A stretch of DNA of 64,000 nt. Source: Saccharicrinis aurantiacus (lineage in GTDB: Bacteria > Bacteroidota > Bacteroidia > Bacteroidales > Marinilabiliaceae). The DNA is taken from positions 62,001 to 126,000 of the forward strand of contig NZ_LYBV02000038.1 of NCBI RefSeq assembly GCF_001660705.2. Direction: 5' to 3'. The notes below the pieces were generated by a model. The model ran no database searches and was not told the origin of the DNA. It saw only the letters and a program-made list of their open reading frames with translations. Of the stretch, positions 55,649 through 64,000 are shown piece by piece. Every line of letters starts with the position of its first letter. The stretch's first letter is position 1. A program made the translations under genes and the position numbers.

Positions 55649-57229
55649 CTATTCCGTTATTTTAAAGGTGGTTAGTAGTGCACCTCGTTTTGAAGGAAAG
55701 AATGACTTTGAGCTGGTGATTACTTCTGCTTCTATGGGTTTTATAGAGGTGCCTTTGTAGTAGGTGTAATCCAATCTATCTTGGTATCCCTCAGTAAAAA
55801 TAGGAGAGAATGTTGTGCCAAATACCTTAGTTTCATCAGGGAATATCTCGCGAAAGCTATCGGTATATCCCATTTTTTCAAAGTACATTGTGGCAGGGAA
55901 GGGGATTACAAGTCCATTCTTGTGGTCTTTGTTTTCAGCAGTCCAATCTAAATGAGATCCTGAATTAAGATCCCCCGAAATTATAAAGGCATCTCTTTTA
56001 CTACCTTTATTACTTAATTGCTTCATTTCATTTAGAATGAACTGGACTTCTTTGCCTCGTGTGCTTTTCTCTTTTGAAACAATAGAATCTACATTAGATA
56101 ATGAATTCATTAGTAATCCTCTAATGTTGGGTTTGTTGTTAAGCTTAATACTAGCAAGGTATAAGGATAAGTCTTTCTCAATATTAATTTTAACTACCCC
56201 AAAATTAGTTTCCTTATAAATATCAAAAGTTTGTTCGATGGGGTATTTACTTAAGAAAGAAAGGTTATTACTTCGTTTAAAATGATAGTATCCCAGTTTG
56301 TCTGCTATATATTCACCAGAATTATTAGTCTCCTGAAGGCTAACAAAATCAGCTTTAGAATTTTTTATAATTTCTGAAACCATATCTAGACCGGCTTCTC
56401 TTCCTTTTTCTTTACCACCATTCCATATGTTCCAACTCAGTACTTTAAAATCATTTTTGATAGGTTTTGTTCTGTCTACATCAATGCTTGAATTAAATTT
56501 ATAGTACGATTCCTTAATGTTTGAAGGGAATAAAACTTTCGTCCATAAGCCTACCTCATCAATGCAACCGTAAAAGGAATCTTGTGCATAGTTTTTAGAA
56601 TCAGGATCACAACCAATATGTATATTTCTGTTTCCAGATAAACTAGTTAGTTGAGCAATACTTAAAATGCCAACATTGTTGCCATCGTAATACAAATGAA
56701 TTTCTTTTTGTGTTTTATTAACTACAACAGCAAGTTGGTGCCAGTTGCCATCGTTAATAATCTGTCGATAAGAGCTAGCTTTATAATTCCAAGTATTGGT
56801 GCCATCAGATATCTCAAATTTCCACGACCCTTCTTTGGTGGTTGATAGCATCCAGCCTTTTTCATTAGGCTTGTTTAAACTTTTATTTCCGATTATGGCA
56901 TACTCTTCAAACGAACCGGATACTTGTTTAACCCATACAGCCATCGAGAATCCATTATACCGATCTAAATGCATTTTTTCTTTCGTATTTATAATCATCG
57001 GGATTCTTTGTTTGGCCGATAAGGATAAATCGAAGCACGAATCATTGATTCCACTTGCGTAGCTTAAGTATTGGCTTCCAATAGATGAAAACATTTCGAT
57101 GCCAGTGTTTTTAACGCTGCCGTTAAAAGAATAATAAATTAAAGGGACTGAAGGGAGTTCTGTTTTGGTTTCAATAAAACGACAATTGGTAAATAAAAAA
57201 ATAGATAAGATAATGTAGGTATACTTCAT
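55649..57229 (-). CDS. Lipoprotein with LamG and endonuclease/phosphatase domains
   Basis: About 526 residues starting MKYTYIILSIFLFTNCRF, with lipobox LFTNC; longer starts upstream overlap a terminator region and lack leader character. Residues ~25-240 form a LamG/concanavalin-like jelly roll (MAVWVKQVSGS, NDGNWHQLAVVVNK, IDEVGLW). Residues ~255-526 are an endonuclease/exonuclease/phosphatase fold: LSWNIWNGG, FVSLQETN, then ISGDLNSGSHLDW and a C-terminal DRLDYTYYKG. The catalytic Asn, Glu, Asp and Asn positions look present. It would be a lipid-anchored phosphodiesterase or nuclease at the cell surface, with LamG for targeting. Substrate unknown. Confidence 0.82.
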   Translation of the reverse strand: MKYTYIILSIFLFTNCRFIETKTELPSVPLIYYSFNGSVKNTGIEMFSSIGSQYLSYASGINDSCFDLSLSAKQRIPMIINTKEKMHLDRYNGFSMAVWVKQVSGSFEEYAIIGNKSLNKPNEKGWMLSTTKEGSWKFEISDGTNTWNYKASSYRQIINDGNWHQLAVVVNKTQKEIHLYYDGNNVGILSIAQLTSLSGNRNIHIGCDPDSKNYAQDSFYGCIDEVGLWTKVLFPSNIKESYYKFNSSIDVDRTKPIKNDFKVLSWNIWNGGKEKGREAGLDMVSEIIKNSKADFVSLQETNNSGEYIADKLGYYHFKRSNNLSFLSKYPIEQTFDIYKETNFGVVKINIEKDLSLYLASIKLNNKPNIRGLLMNSLSNVDSIVSKEKSTRGKEVQFILNEMKQLSNKGSKRDAFIISGDLNSGSHLDWTAENKDHKNGLVIPFPATMYFEKMGYTDSFREIFPDETKVFGTTFSPIFTEGYQDRLDYTYYKGTSIKPIEAEVITSSKSFFPSKRGALLTTFKITE

Positions 57230-57262
57230 TAAATAGGGATTTATGTGTAGGTACTCCAATAA

Positions 57263-57312
57263 AAAGAATACTACTATTTTACGGTGTGTAGGTAACACCG
57301 TAAAAATAGTAT
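57263..57312 (-). terminator. Terminator of the hybrid histidine kinase gene
   Basis: On the minus strand TACTATTTTTACGGTGT pairs with ACACCGTAAAATAGTA across a 7-base loop (one A/T bulge), followed by a T-rich tract; it starts four bases past the stop codon. Confidence 0.8.
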
Positions 57313-57315
57313 TTA

Positions 57316-60300
57316 TTATTCAATTTCTAAATATGGGGTATTTTTTAGCTTAAGAAGGAGCGCCTCTAGTTTTACTTCAAACAATTCTAATAATTCTTCA
57401 AAACGGGGATCTTTCTTTAAAAAAGCATTCTCCATTTCTATGGAAAGCGGATAAAGTTCAGTAGCTGCAATAGAGCCTGATATACCTTTGAAAGAATGTA
57501 AAAAACGAGAGGTAGTTTCTTTGTCCTTTTCTTTTATAATACTTTTTAGTTCCTCCATAAAACCAACATGGTCGTAATAGAAATTAACCAATAAGCGTTT
57601 GAAAAAGTGGTTTTTTTGCATAAATCGGTTTAATCCTTCTTGGATATTAATTCCATCAATTTGTGGGAATGTATCGGGAGTATCTTTAGATTCTTTTGCC
57701 TCCGATGAGGCACTAATTTCAATATTATTTTCATTTTTGAGGCTAGCGCAATACTTATAAATAGTTTTATAAAGCACTTCTGGTTCAATAGGTTTTGCCA
57801 CTAAGCTATTCATGCCATAGCTGATACATTTTTCTCTTGTTTTTTCAACAGCATCAGCTGTTAAGGCAACAATAGGCAAATCTTGAGCATGTGGCAATTG
57901 TCTAATCTTTTTAGCAGACTCGTAACCATCCATAACAGGCATTTGAATATCCATCAATACTAAGTCGTATTGATTTGGGTCTTTTTTAACAGCTTGTAAG
58001 GCTTCTTGTCCGTTATTGGTTATATCAGCTTTGATATTTACTAAACCGAGTAATTCAGTGGTAATTTGTTGATTAATTGGGTTGTCTTCTGCAACTAATA
58101 GTCGCATTTCGCAAGTGCATTCGCTGAGTTTATTATAATAGAATCCTTCTTGGCTAGAATGTAAACTTCTGCTTTGAACTGATTTTCCCAATGACTTAAG
58201 AATAGCATCAAACAAATCAGAATAAGAAAATGGTTTGTATAAAATGCTGCTTACATTAAGCTCTTCTGATTTTACAATGATGCTTTCGTGCTGGTGGGCA
58301 GTAACCATTAGCATTTGTGGTAATTGAGTTTTAGAGAGTTTTGTAATCTCCTCAATGGTTTCAATGCCATCCATGTTTGGCATCATCCAATCCATTATAA
58401 CCAACTGGAATTGATTACTATCATTCTTCTTTTTGATTTCTTCAAGTGCTTTTGTACCACTATTTACAGTGGTAACATGAAACTTGAAATTGCGAAGCAT
58501 ATCGGCAATGTTATTCAATACATGCTCGTTATCGTCACAGACAAGAATACGCAATCCTTTCATATCTTTAGGAATAACCGTGTTATTCTTTTTCTGAATC
58601 TCTTGCATATTTATGTTACACGTAAAGTAGAAAGTACTACCAACTTTATGCTCGCTTTCAACCCATATAGAACCATCCATTAATTCGGTGAGGTGCTTAC
58701 AAATAGATAATCCTAAACCAGATCCTCCATAACGTCGGGTAGTAGAACTGTCTGCTTGTGTAAACGATTCGAATAATGATTTCTGTTGCTCTTGAGTTAA
58801 ACCAATACCTGTATCCTTAACGGCAAAGAGTAATTCTATTTCATCGTTCTTAATAGAATTGGTTTTAACCTCAACAATAATTTCACCTTTCTCGGTAAAT
58901 TTAATGGCATTGTTTACCAAGTTAACAAGCACCTGACTTAATCTTAAAGGATCTCCAATTAAGTTAAGAGGCACATCGTTATTTATGGCAAATACTAATT
59001 CAAGCTCTTTTTCATGGGCCTTTTGGGTAACTAATGTTGATAGTTCAGAGAATACATTCTCCAAATCAAAGTTTATATTTTCTAGAGTAAGTTTACCTGC
59101 TTCAATCTTTGAAAAGTCTAAAATGTCGTTTATAATCCCAAGAAGTGTTTTAGATGATAATTGTATTTTCTTTAAATAATCGTTTGTGGTATAATCTAAA
59201 TCTTCTTTAACCAATGCTAGATGACTAAGCCCTATAATGGCATTCATAGGAGTTCGGATTTCATGACTCATCCTAGCTAAGAAGTCGCTTTTTGCATGTG
59301 TAGCTTGTTCAGCTGAGTTTTTAGCTTCTTTTAAATCAAGTGCATCATTTTCTTTATCGATAGTTATGCCAATTGTTGCAGTAAAGGCCTTTAGTAAGGA
59401 TATGTTTGATTGAGAGATACTAATTGTACCCGATTGATAACCTAGGCCTAATACACCCCAAAAATGATCTCTGGTATGTATTGGTATTAGTAATAAATTA
59501 GTAAGCTTAAGACTTTTTAATGCAGGTTGGCTATTATCTAAATTAAAATCTATTACACTTTCTTTACCATCTTTTAAGGTAAAGTATTGGTTAGCTCCTA
59601 ATTCTTCAAACGGTATTTTTTGAAGGCTTTGATTCACCGTTGGCTTAATTTGGTTTCTATTCCATTGAAATAACTGTGAAGTGATTACTTCATTGTTTTC
59701 TGTTTTTTCATTTTTCAGGATAAAACCAATATCATAATCGGAGCTGTCGGTGATTATTCGAGTAGCGATAGGCAGTGCCTCTTTTATGTTGGGTCTAGTA
59801 ATTAATTCGTTAACAGAATCAGAGAGTCCAGTAAGGAAACGATCTCTTAATATAATCTCAGAAAATATCTTCTTTTGATCACTAACATCAATAATTACGC
59901 CTTGTAGCACATCCAAGCCATCACCTTTAGAGCGAATAGCCGTTCCTTTCTCACTCACCCAAAATTCTTTGCCAGTATTATCAATTAATCGATATTCAAC
60001 TTTATACGAACTAAAATTAGTTTTTGCTTGAGTAATTATATTATTTACTTTCAGCAGATCATCTGGGTGAATAAAGTCGGTGAAATTAGATTTGCTTTCA
60101 ATAAAATCAGCAGCTTTTGAGCCAGTAAGTTTTTCAACCTCATCACTAATGTAAAACATTTCTCTGTCGTAATCAGTACTCGATTGGAATACAATACCTG
60201 GAACGTTTGCTACAAGATTACGGAAAGTCTCATCACTTTTTTCGAGTGCGCGTTGTATCTTCTTTTGGTCGGATATATCGGTACTTACACCGCAAATGGC

Positions 60301-61596
60301 TGTAATATTTCCTTCTGCATCCTTAATAGGAAATTTGTTTGACAGATAAATAACATCTTGTCCCTTTATAAACAGCTTTTCCTCTTGTAGTAATGGTAGG
60401 CCTGACTCAATTACTTTTTTGTCGTTACGTGAAAAATTTTGGGCATATTCAATATCAAAAAGTTCAAAGTCATTTTTTCCAATAATATCTTCTTCCTTTT
60501 GATCTAATATGTTTAACCATTGTTTGTTAACCATAGTATAAAATCCATCTAAGTTTTTCAGATAAATTAGAGAGTTGCTATTATTTACTATGCTTGATAA
60601 AAGGTGTTTTGATTTTTGTAATTCTTGGTCTGACAAGTTTCTTTTTCTTTCATCAGCTCTAATGCTTTTAATAAAATAATTAAAAAGAAATATAGTCATA
60701 ATAAGCGTTAAGGCTATAATTCCATAGAGTATTAATGCTCTGTTTTTAAGGTAGTAGAGTAGGGTTTGTTCTTCTATTTTGGTAGCCTCTTCTGCATAAT
60801 ATTGGGCTTTGTTAGCTATATTGAATATATGCTCTTCGGTTTTATTAATTTGAGTATTAATACTTCTTAATCGAACTAGAGCTACATCGTATGTTTTAAC
60901 AAACGATTTAAGCTCCCCAAGTTTACTAACTATTAACTGATCAAAGTACTGTTCTTTCTTATTATCTATTCGATAAAATACTTTATTGATTCTATATTCA
61001 AGTTGTTTACTTCTAAATGCAACTGCAGAGTCGTTTGAGTATATAGGTGTAAAGTCTTGTAGTTCTATCAGTTCATAAATAGTGCTTTGTACAAAAGTAG
61101 CGTATGAATTGTAGTCTTTAATATCTACCTCATTCATTTCTTCAGGGGTAAATGCCCTGAGTTTATCGATGTTATTATATATTTTTCTTAAATCCTCAAC
61201 TCTATTATTTCGTCTGTCGAGTAATAAAGAAAGTTCGCTATACAGTGAATTAATATTACTAACCGAAGAACTTACTTTGGTTAACAACTTTTGAGTTGAT
61301 TTTTTAGTTACTTGTTCAGATGCAATTTGGGCTAAACTGTCAATCTTATTAGTAATCTTATACAAATTGTTTATTTCTAAAGTATCTACTCTTACAATGT
61401 CGCTATCATTTGCTAAACGCGCATGATATATGGAGTTTAGAAGAGAATTAACTGAATTATTTCGTTTAAGAATTTTGCTTGTTCTATTTGAACTATCAAC
61501 AATAAGAACTGAGAGTAATATAGTTAACCCAAAGAAAAGTAAGAATCCCCAAAATACCTTTTTATAGGTTGGAGAATTATAGAGTTTATTTTGCAT
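57316..61596 (-). CDS. Hybrid sensor histidine kinase with PAS, GAF, two REC and HPt
   Basis: A 1426-residue multistep phosphorelay kinase. TM1 (about 14-32, [20 protein letters not shown]) and TM2 (about 287-307, [18 protein letters not shown]) flank a helical periplasmic sensor. Two PAS domains (about 330-450 and 455-580) and a GAF domain (about 585-745) follow. The kinase has His~778 in [14 protein letters not shown], an HATPase ([24 protein letters not shown]), receiver 1 with Asp~1069 ([12 protein letters not shown]), receiver 2 with Asp~1215 ([12 protein letters not shown]) and an HPt domain with His~1366 ([10 protein letters not shown]). The final target is not encoded nearby, so phosphate is probably passed to an unlinked regulator. 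Confidence 0.93.
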   Translation of the reverse strand: MQNKLYNSPTYKKVFWGFLLFFGLTILLSVLIVDSSNRTSKILKRNNSVNSLLNSIYHARLANDSDIVRVDTLEINNLYKITNKIDSLAQIASEQVTKKSTQKLLTKVSSSVSNINSLYSELSLLLDRRNNRVEDLRKIYNNIDKLRAFTPEEMNEVDIKDYNSYATFVQSTIYELIELQDFTPIYSNDSAVAFRSKQLEYRINKVFYRIDNKKEQYFDQLIVSKLGELKSFVKTYDVALVRLRSINTQINKTEEHIFNIANKAQYYAEEATKIEEQTLLYYLKNRALILYGIIALTLIMTIFLFNYFIKSIRADERKRNLSDQELQKSKHLLSSIVNNSNSLIYLKNLDGFYTMVNKQWLNILDQKEEDIIGKNDFELFDIEYAQNFSRNDKKVIESGLPLLQEEKLFIKGQDVIYLSNKFPIKDAEGNITAICGVSTDISDQKKIQRALEKSDETFRNLVANVPGIVFQSSTDYDREMFYISDEVEKLTGSKAADFIESKSNFTDFIHPDDLLKVNNIITQAKTNFSSYKVEYRLIDNTGKEFWVSEKGTAIRSKGDGLDVLQGVIIDVSDQKKIFSEIILRDRFLTGLSDSVNELITRPNIKEALPIATRIITDSSDYDIGFILKNEKTENNEVITSQLFQWNRNQIKPTVNQSLQKIPFEELGANQYFTLKDGKESVIDFNLDNSQPALKSLKLTNLLLIPIHTRDHFWGVLGLGYQSGTISISQSNISLLKAFTATIGITIDKENDALDLKEAKNSAEQATHAKSDFLARMSHEIRTPMNAIIGLSHLALVKEDLDYTTNDYLKKIQLSSKTLLGIINDILDFSKIEAGKLTLENINFDLENVFSELSTLVTQKAHEKELELVFAINNDVPLNLIGDPLRLSQVLVNLVNNAIKFTEKGEIIVEVKTNSIKNDEIELLFAVKDTGIGLTQEQQKSLFESFTQADSSTTRRYGGSGLGLSICKHLTELMDGSIWVESEHKVGSTFYFTCNINMQEIQKKNNTVIPKDMKGLRILVCDDNEHVLNNIADMLRNFKFHVTTVNSGTKALEEIKKKNDSNQFQLVIMDWMMPNMDGIETIEEITKLSKTQLPQMLMVTAHQHESIIVKSEELNVSSILYKPFSYSDLFDAILKSLGKSVQSRSLHSSQEGFYYNKLSECTCEMRLLVAEDNPINQQITTELLGLVNIKADITNNGQEALQAVKKDPNQYDLVLMDIQMPVMDGYESAKKIRQLPHAQDLPIVALTADAVEKTREKCISYGMNSLVAKPIEPEVLYKTIYKYCASLKNENNIEISASSEAKESKDTPDTFPQIDGINIQEGLNRFMQKNHFFKRLLVNFYYDHVGFMEELKSIIKEKDKETTSRFLHSFKGISGSIAATELYPLSIEMENAFLKKDPRFEELLELFEVKLEALLLKLKNTPYLEIE

Positions 61597-61754
61597 ATAT
61601 AGTAAATGTATGAGTTAGTAAATCTATAAGAATAGATTCTACCAACTATGTTCTAAAAGACTAAAATTTTGTATCATTGCTTTAACAAACCAAGTGCCAA
61701 AATTGTTAAAATATTATAATTTCATTGATGTATTTCGTAACTAATATAGCTTAA

Positions 61755-63212
61755 ATGTTTTACCGTTTTCTTTTTATTGTTTTCTTTTTTTTTAGTTGTA
61801 CTATTTTGTCAGCACAAACCCCTTCTATTGAGCTGCGAGGAGTTTGGGTAGCTTCAATTGCTAATATTGATTGGCCATCAAAAAAAGGCTTAAGCGAAAA
61901 GGAACAAAAGCAAGAGATTATTGATTTATTAGAATATTATAAAAAGTTAAATTTTAATGCTGTTTTTGTGCAAGTTAGGCCTTCAGCCGATGTTTTTTAT
62001 AAATCTAAATTTGAACCTTGGTCAAGGTACCTTACTGGTGAGCAAGGAAAGAAACCTGGATATGATCCTTTAAAGTTTTGGATAAAAGAATCGCACAAAC
62101 GCAATATTGAATTCCATGCTTGGATAAACCCATTTAGGATTACACAAAGTGCTTCAGAACAAATAATTGATAAGCATCCTGCTAAGCGGAATTCGAATTG
62201 GACTTTTAATTATGGAGGTAAATTATACTATAATCCAGGTGTACCTGAAGTAAGAAGGTTTATAGGTAACGTAGTTACTGAAATAGTAAATAAATATGAG
62301 GTGGATGGTATTCATTTCGACGATTATTTTTATCCATATCCTATTGCGGGAGAAGAATTACCCGATGCTGAAACCTTTAAACGATATAATGTAAGAAAAT
62401 TATCAATTGAAGATTGGAGAAGACAAAACGTAAATGAAATTATTAAAGATTTAGGGAATATTATAAAAATAGAAAGCCCAAATGTTAAGTTTGGAATTAG
62501 TCCTTTCGGGGTATGGCGAAATAAAGATAAAGATGATCGCGGAAGTGCTACTAGGGCAGGTGTTACGAATTATGATGATTTGTATGCCGATGTATTACTT
62601 TGGTTAGAGAAAGATTGGATTGATTATATAACACCTCAAGTTTATTGGTCAGATGAAAATAAAGCAGTTCCGTATAATTACTTGGTAAATTGGTGGGCCC
62701 AAAATAGCTTTGGTAAGGACGTTTATGTGGGTCACGCACTTTATAAGGTTGATAGTAAAGATGGCGCTTGGCGAAATCCTTCAGAAATTCCAAATCAAGT
62801 TAAAAAAACAAGAAATACAGAAGGTGTTAAAGGAAGCGTTTTTTTTAGGCATAAATTCTTTTCTCAAAATAGTTTAGGGGTGTCGGATAGTTTATCTGTG
62901 CAATACAAATATCCAGCTTTGTTGCCAGTTTGTATAAATACTCCTAACAAAAAAGTTGCAACTCCTAATAAGTTAAACATCTCTAGAAACGGTAAAATTA
63001 AGTGGAAGTGTAAGGATAAATCGAGCGTGAAATATTATGCACTATATACAATTAAAGAAGGTGGTGTTAGACAATTAAAGTTAATTAATTCCGAAAAAAA
63101 AGCATTGCTAAATTCATTGCTTAAAGATGAAAATGGAGTAGTAGGAATTCAGATTACAGCGATTGATAATGTGAATAGAGAAAGTAAAGGATCGGATATC
63201 TATTATTTGTAA
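61755..63212 (+). CDS. GH10-like (GHL10/DUF187) exported hydrolase
   Basis: A 485-residue exported protein with leader ending ILSAQ. The central TIM barrel matches glycosyl-hydrolase-like family 10 (formerly DUF187): ELRGVWVASIANIDWPS, FNAVFVQVRPSADVFY, FHAWINPFR, GIHFDDYFYPYP and DYITPQVYW. The HFDDYFYP block and the downstream aspartates are the likely active site. Family members such as YngK have been linked to peptidoglycan-type glycan hydrolysis, but I do not regard substrate specificity as settled. The last ~90 residues (about 395-485) are a beta-rich, Fn3-like domain. The gene is monocistronic, divergent from the hybrid kinase. Confidence 0.88.
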   Translation: MFYRFLFIVFFFFSCTILSAQTPSIELRGVWVASIANIDWPSKKGLSEKEQKQEIIDLLEYYKKLNFNAVFVQVRPSADVFYKSKFEPWSRYLTGEQGKKPGYDPLKFWIKESHKRNIEFHAWINPFRITQSASEQIIDKHPAKRNSNWTFNYGGKLYYNPGVPEVRRFIGNVVTEIVNKYEVDGIHFDDYFYPYPIAGEELPDAETFKRYNVRKLSIEDWRRQNVNEIIKDLGNIIKIESPNVKFGISPFGVWRNKDKDDRGSATRAGVTNYDDLYADVLLWLEKDWIDYITPQVYWSDENKAVPYNYLVNWWAQNSFGKDVYVGHALYKVDSKDGAWRNPSEIPNQVKKTRNTEGVKGSVFFRHKFFSQNSLGVSDSLSVQYKYPALLPVCINTPNKKVATPNKLNISRNGKIKWKCKDKSSVKYYALYTIKEGGVRQLKLINSEKKALLNSLLKDENGVVGIQITAIDNVNRESKGSDIYYL

Positions 63213-63449
63213 GTATAGTAAATAATTCTAGAATTGATTTTGATTTTAATTCTGAATCAATTAAGTGTGGTAGGTTAATAAGATATATGTTTATAATTCA
63301 CTTAGAAAAAAGCGATTGATTATAAACAAAAGTAACGTTCAACTCTTTAATTATATGAAAATTGTCTGTAGGGAGTTTTCTTTATCAGCCTCTGAAAAAT
63401 GAGAATAGAAAAGTGATTAACATATAATATTATCCCTAAAGTATTAATT

Positions 63450-64000
63450 ATGAAAAAAATATTGCTTGCCGTATTAGCGGTTATTGTTTTAGCAATTTTA
63501 GGAGTTGCTATTTGGTTATATACCTTAGAATCACACTACAATGTAACACGATCAATTGTAATAAACAAGTCTGTTGACAAGGTTTTTCCTCTTGTAAATA
63601 ATTTCAAAACATGGACCGAATGGTCGCCGTGGTTATGTATGGAGCCAGATGCAAAAGTAGATGTAACCGGAAGTGGTTCAGACATCGGTGATACATACTC
63701 ATGGGAAGGTGAGTTGGTAGGAATAGGAACAATTGAGCATTTACAACTTGAAAGAAATAAACTTATCAACCAAGAGATTCGTTTTAAAACTCCAATGGAA
63801 TCAAAATCGGATGTGTATTGGATATTTGAATCATTAAACGATTCAACATCGAAGGTGACATGGGGTATGAAAGGAGAGATGCCATTTTTTGCTCGATTTA
63901 TGACTAAAATGATGGAGCCTTTAATTGGAATGGATTATGAGCGAGGTTTAAAAATGATAAAAGGATTGGCCGAAAAAGGTTATGTTGCTTCTAAAGTTGA
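63450..64000 (+). CDS. SRPBCC (polyketide-cyclase-like) protein, 3' end outside window
   Basis: The ATG at 63450 begins MKKILLAVLAVIVLAILGVA, a single N-terminal membrane anchor, then an SRPBCC fold: SIVINKSVDKVFPLVNNFKT, WTEWSPW, GDTYSWEG and VYWIFESL. These hydrophobic-pocket proteins bind lipids or small aromatics; many Bacteroidota copies are membrane-anchored and of unknown function. The frame is open to the window edge (183 codons), so the C-terminus, probably short, is missing. Confidence 0.85.
   Translation, partial: MKKILLAVLAVIVLAILGVAIWLYTLESHYNVTRSIVINKSVDKVFPLVNNFKTWTEWSPWLCMEPDAKVDVTGSGSDIGDTYSWEGELVGIGTIEHLQLERNKLINQEIRFKTPMESKSDVYWIFESLNDSTSKVTWGMKGEMPFFARFMTKMMEPLIGMDYERGLKMIKGLAEKGYVASKV

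Overview
The window reads as a chromosomal segment of a low-GC Bacteroidota bacterium. The evidence is: type IX secretion (T9SS) C-terminal sorting domains of the 'YPNPA...GLYIVEI' type; a hybrid two-component system (HTCS) that fuses a periplasmic propeller, kinase, receiver and AraC domains; ECF sigma/FecR pairs; DUF4494, DUF3078 and DUF4914 families; PUL-like glycoside hydrolases; and -7 promoter elements of the TAnnTTTG type in front of several genes. Gene content suggests a marine, facultatively anaerobic Marinilabiliales/Bacteroidales relative, but that placement is inference. I recognised no rRNA or tRNA gene, no CRISPR array and no intact mobile element.

Layout. 0-3 kb: two T9SS-exported proteins (one cut by the window edge), then an intergenic stretch with ~21-bp periodicity. 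3-9.5 kb: an orphan ECF sigma factor, FtsE, and a TPR/outer-membrane-protein pair behind a Fur-box-like palindrome. 9.6-13.8 kb: dnaX, split exactly at an A-AAA-AAG heptamer, and monomeric isocitrate dehydrogenase. 13.8-15.1 kb: a decayed patch with an IS982-type transposase remnant and another gene fragment. 15.1-25.3 kb: an apparent operon of a small beta-barrel, a 3013-residue modular T9SS protein and a lipoprotein. 25.7-32.2 kb: GH43 beta-xylosidase-type enzyme, outer-membrane proteins, phosphodiesterase, SixA, MsrB and DUF3078, ending in three tandem leader-plus-hairpin units. 32.3-42.6 kb: a polysaccharide-use locus (GH3, nucleoside-hydrolase-like/GH43 fusion, GH43-CBM6) divergent from its likely HTCS regulator. 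42.8-43.0 kb: a 21-bp tandem repeat. 43.2-50.9 kb: Sua5, then DUF4914, an XRE-cupin regulator and a 1151-residue PEPCK-like protein (candidate PPi-dependent PEPCK), probably a carbon-metabolism module. 51.4-55.5 kb: DUF4494, a carrier-protein-like gene lacking the phosphopantetheine serine, and an ECF sigma / FecR / STN-CPD operon with no TonB barrel. 55.6-64 kb: a LamG-nuclease-fold lipoprotein, a 1426-residue hybrid histidine kinase, a GH10-like family protein and a truncated SRPBCC protein.

Best leads: (i) dnaX with an E. coli-type slippery heptamer but inverted logic, where the zero frame gives the short gamma form and the -1 frame gives tau; (ii) the three tandem leader/hairpin units at 31.97-32.21 kb with covarying stems; (iii) the DUF4914 / XRE-cupin / large PEPCK-like cluster, whose two big proteins share a GGGKSE loop and whose regulator promoter is overlapped by repeated AATTAAGCAA operators; (iv) the nucleoside-hydrolase/GH43 fusion and its GH43 neighbour, both with Asp where family 43 normally has the catalytic Glu.
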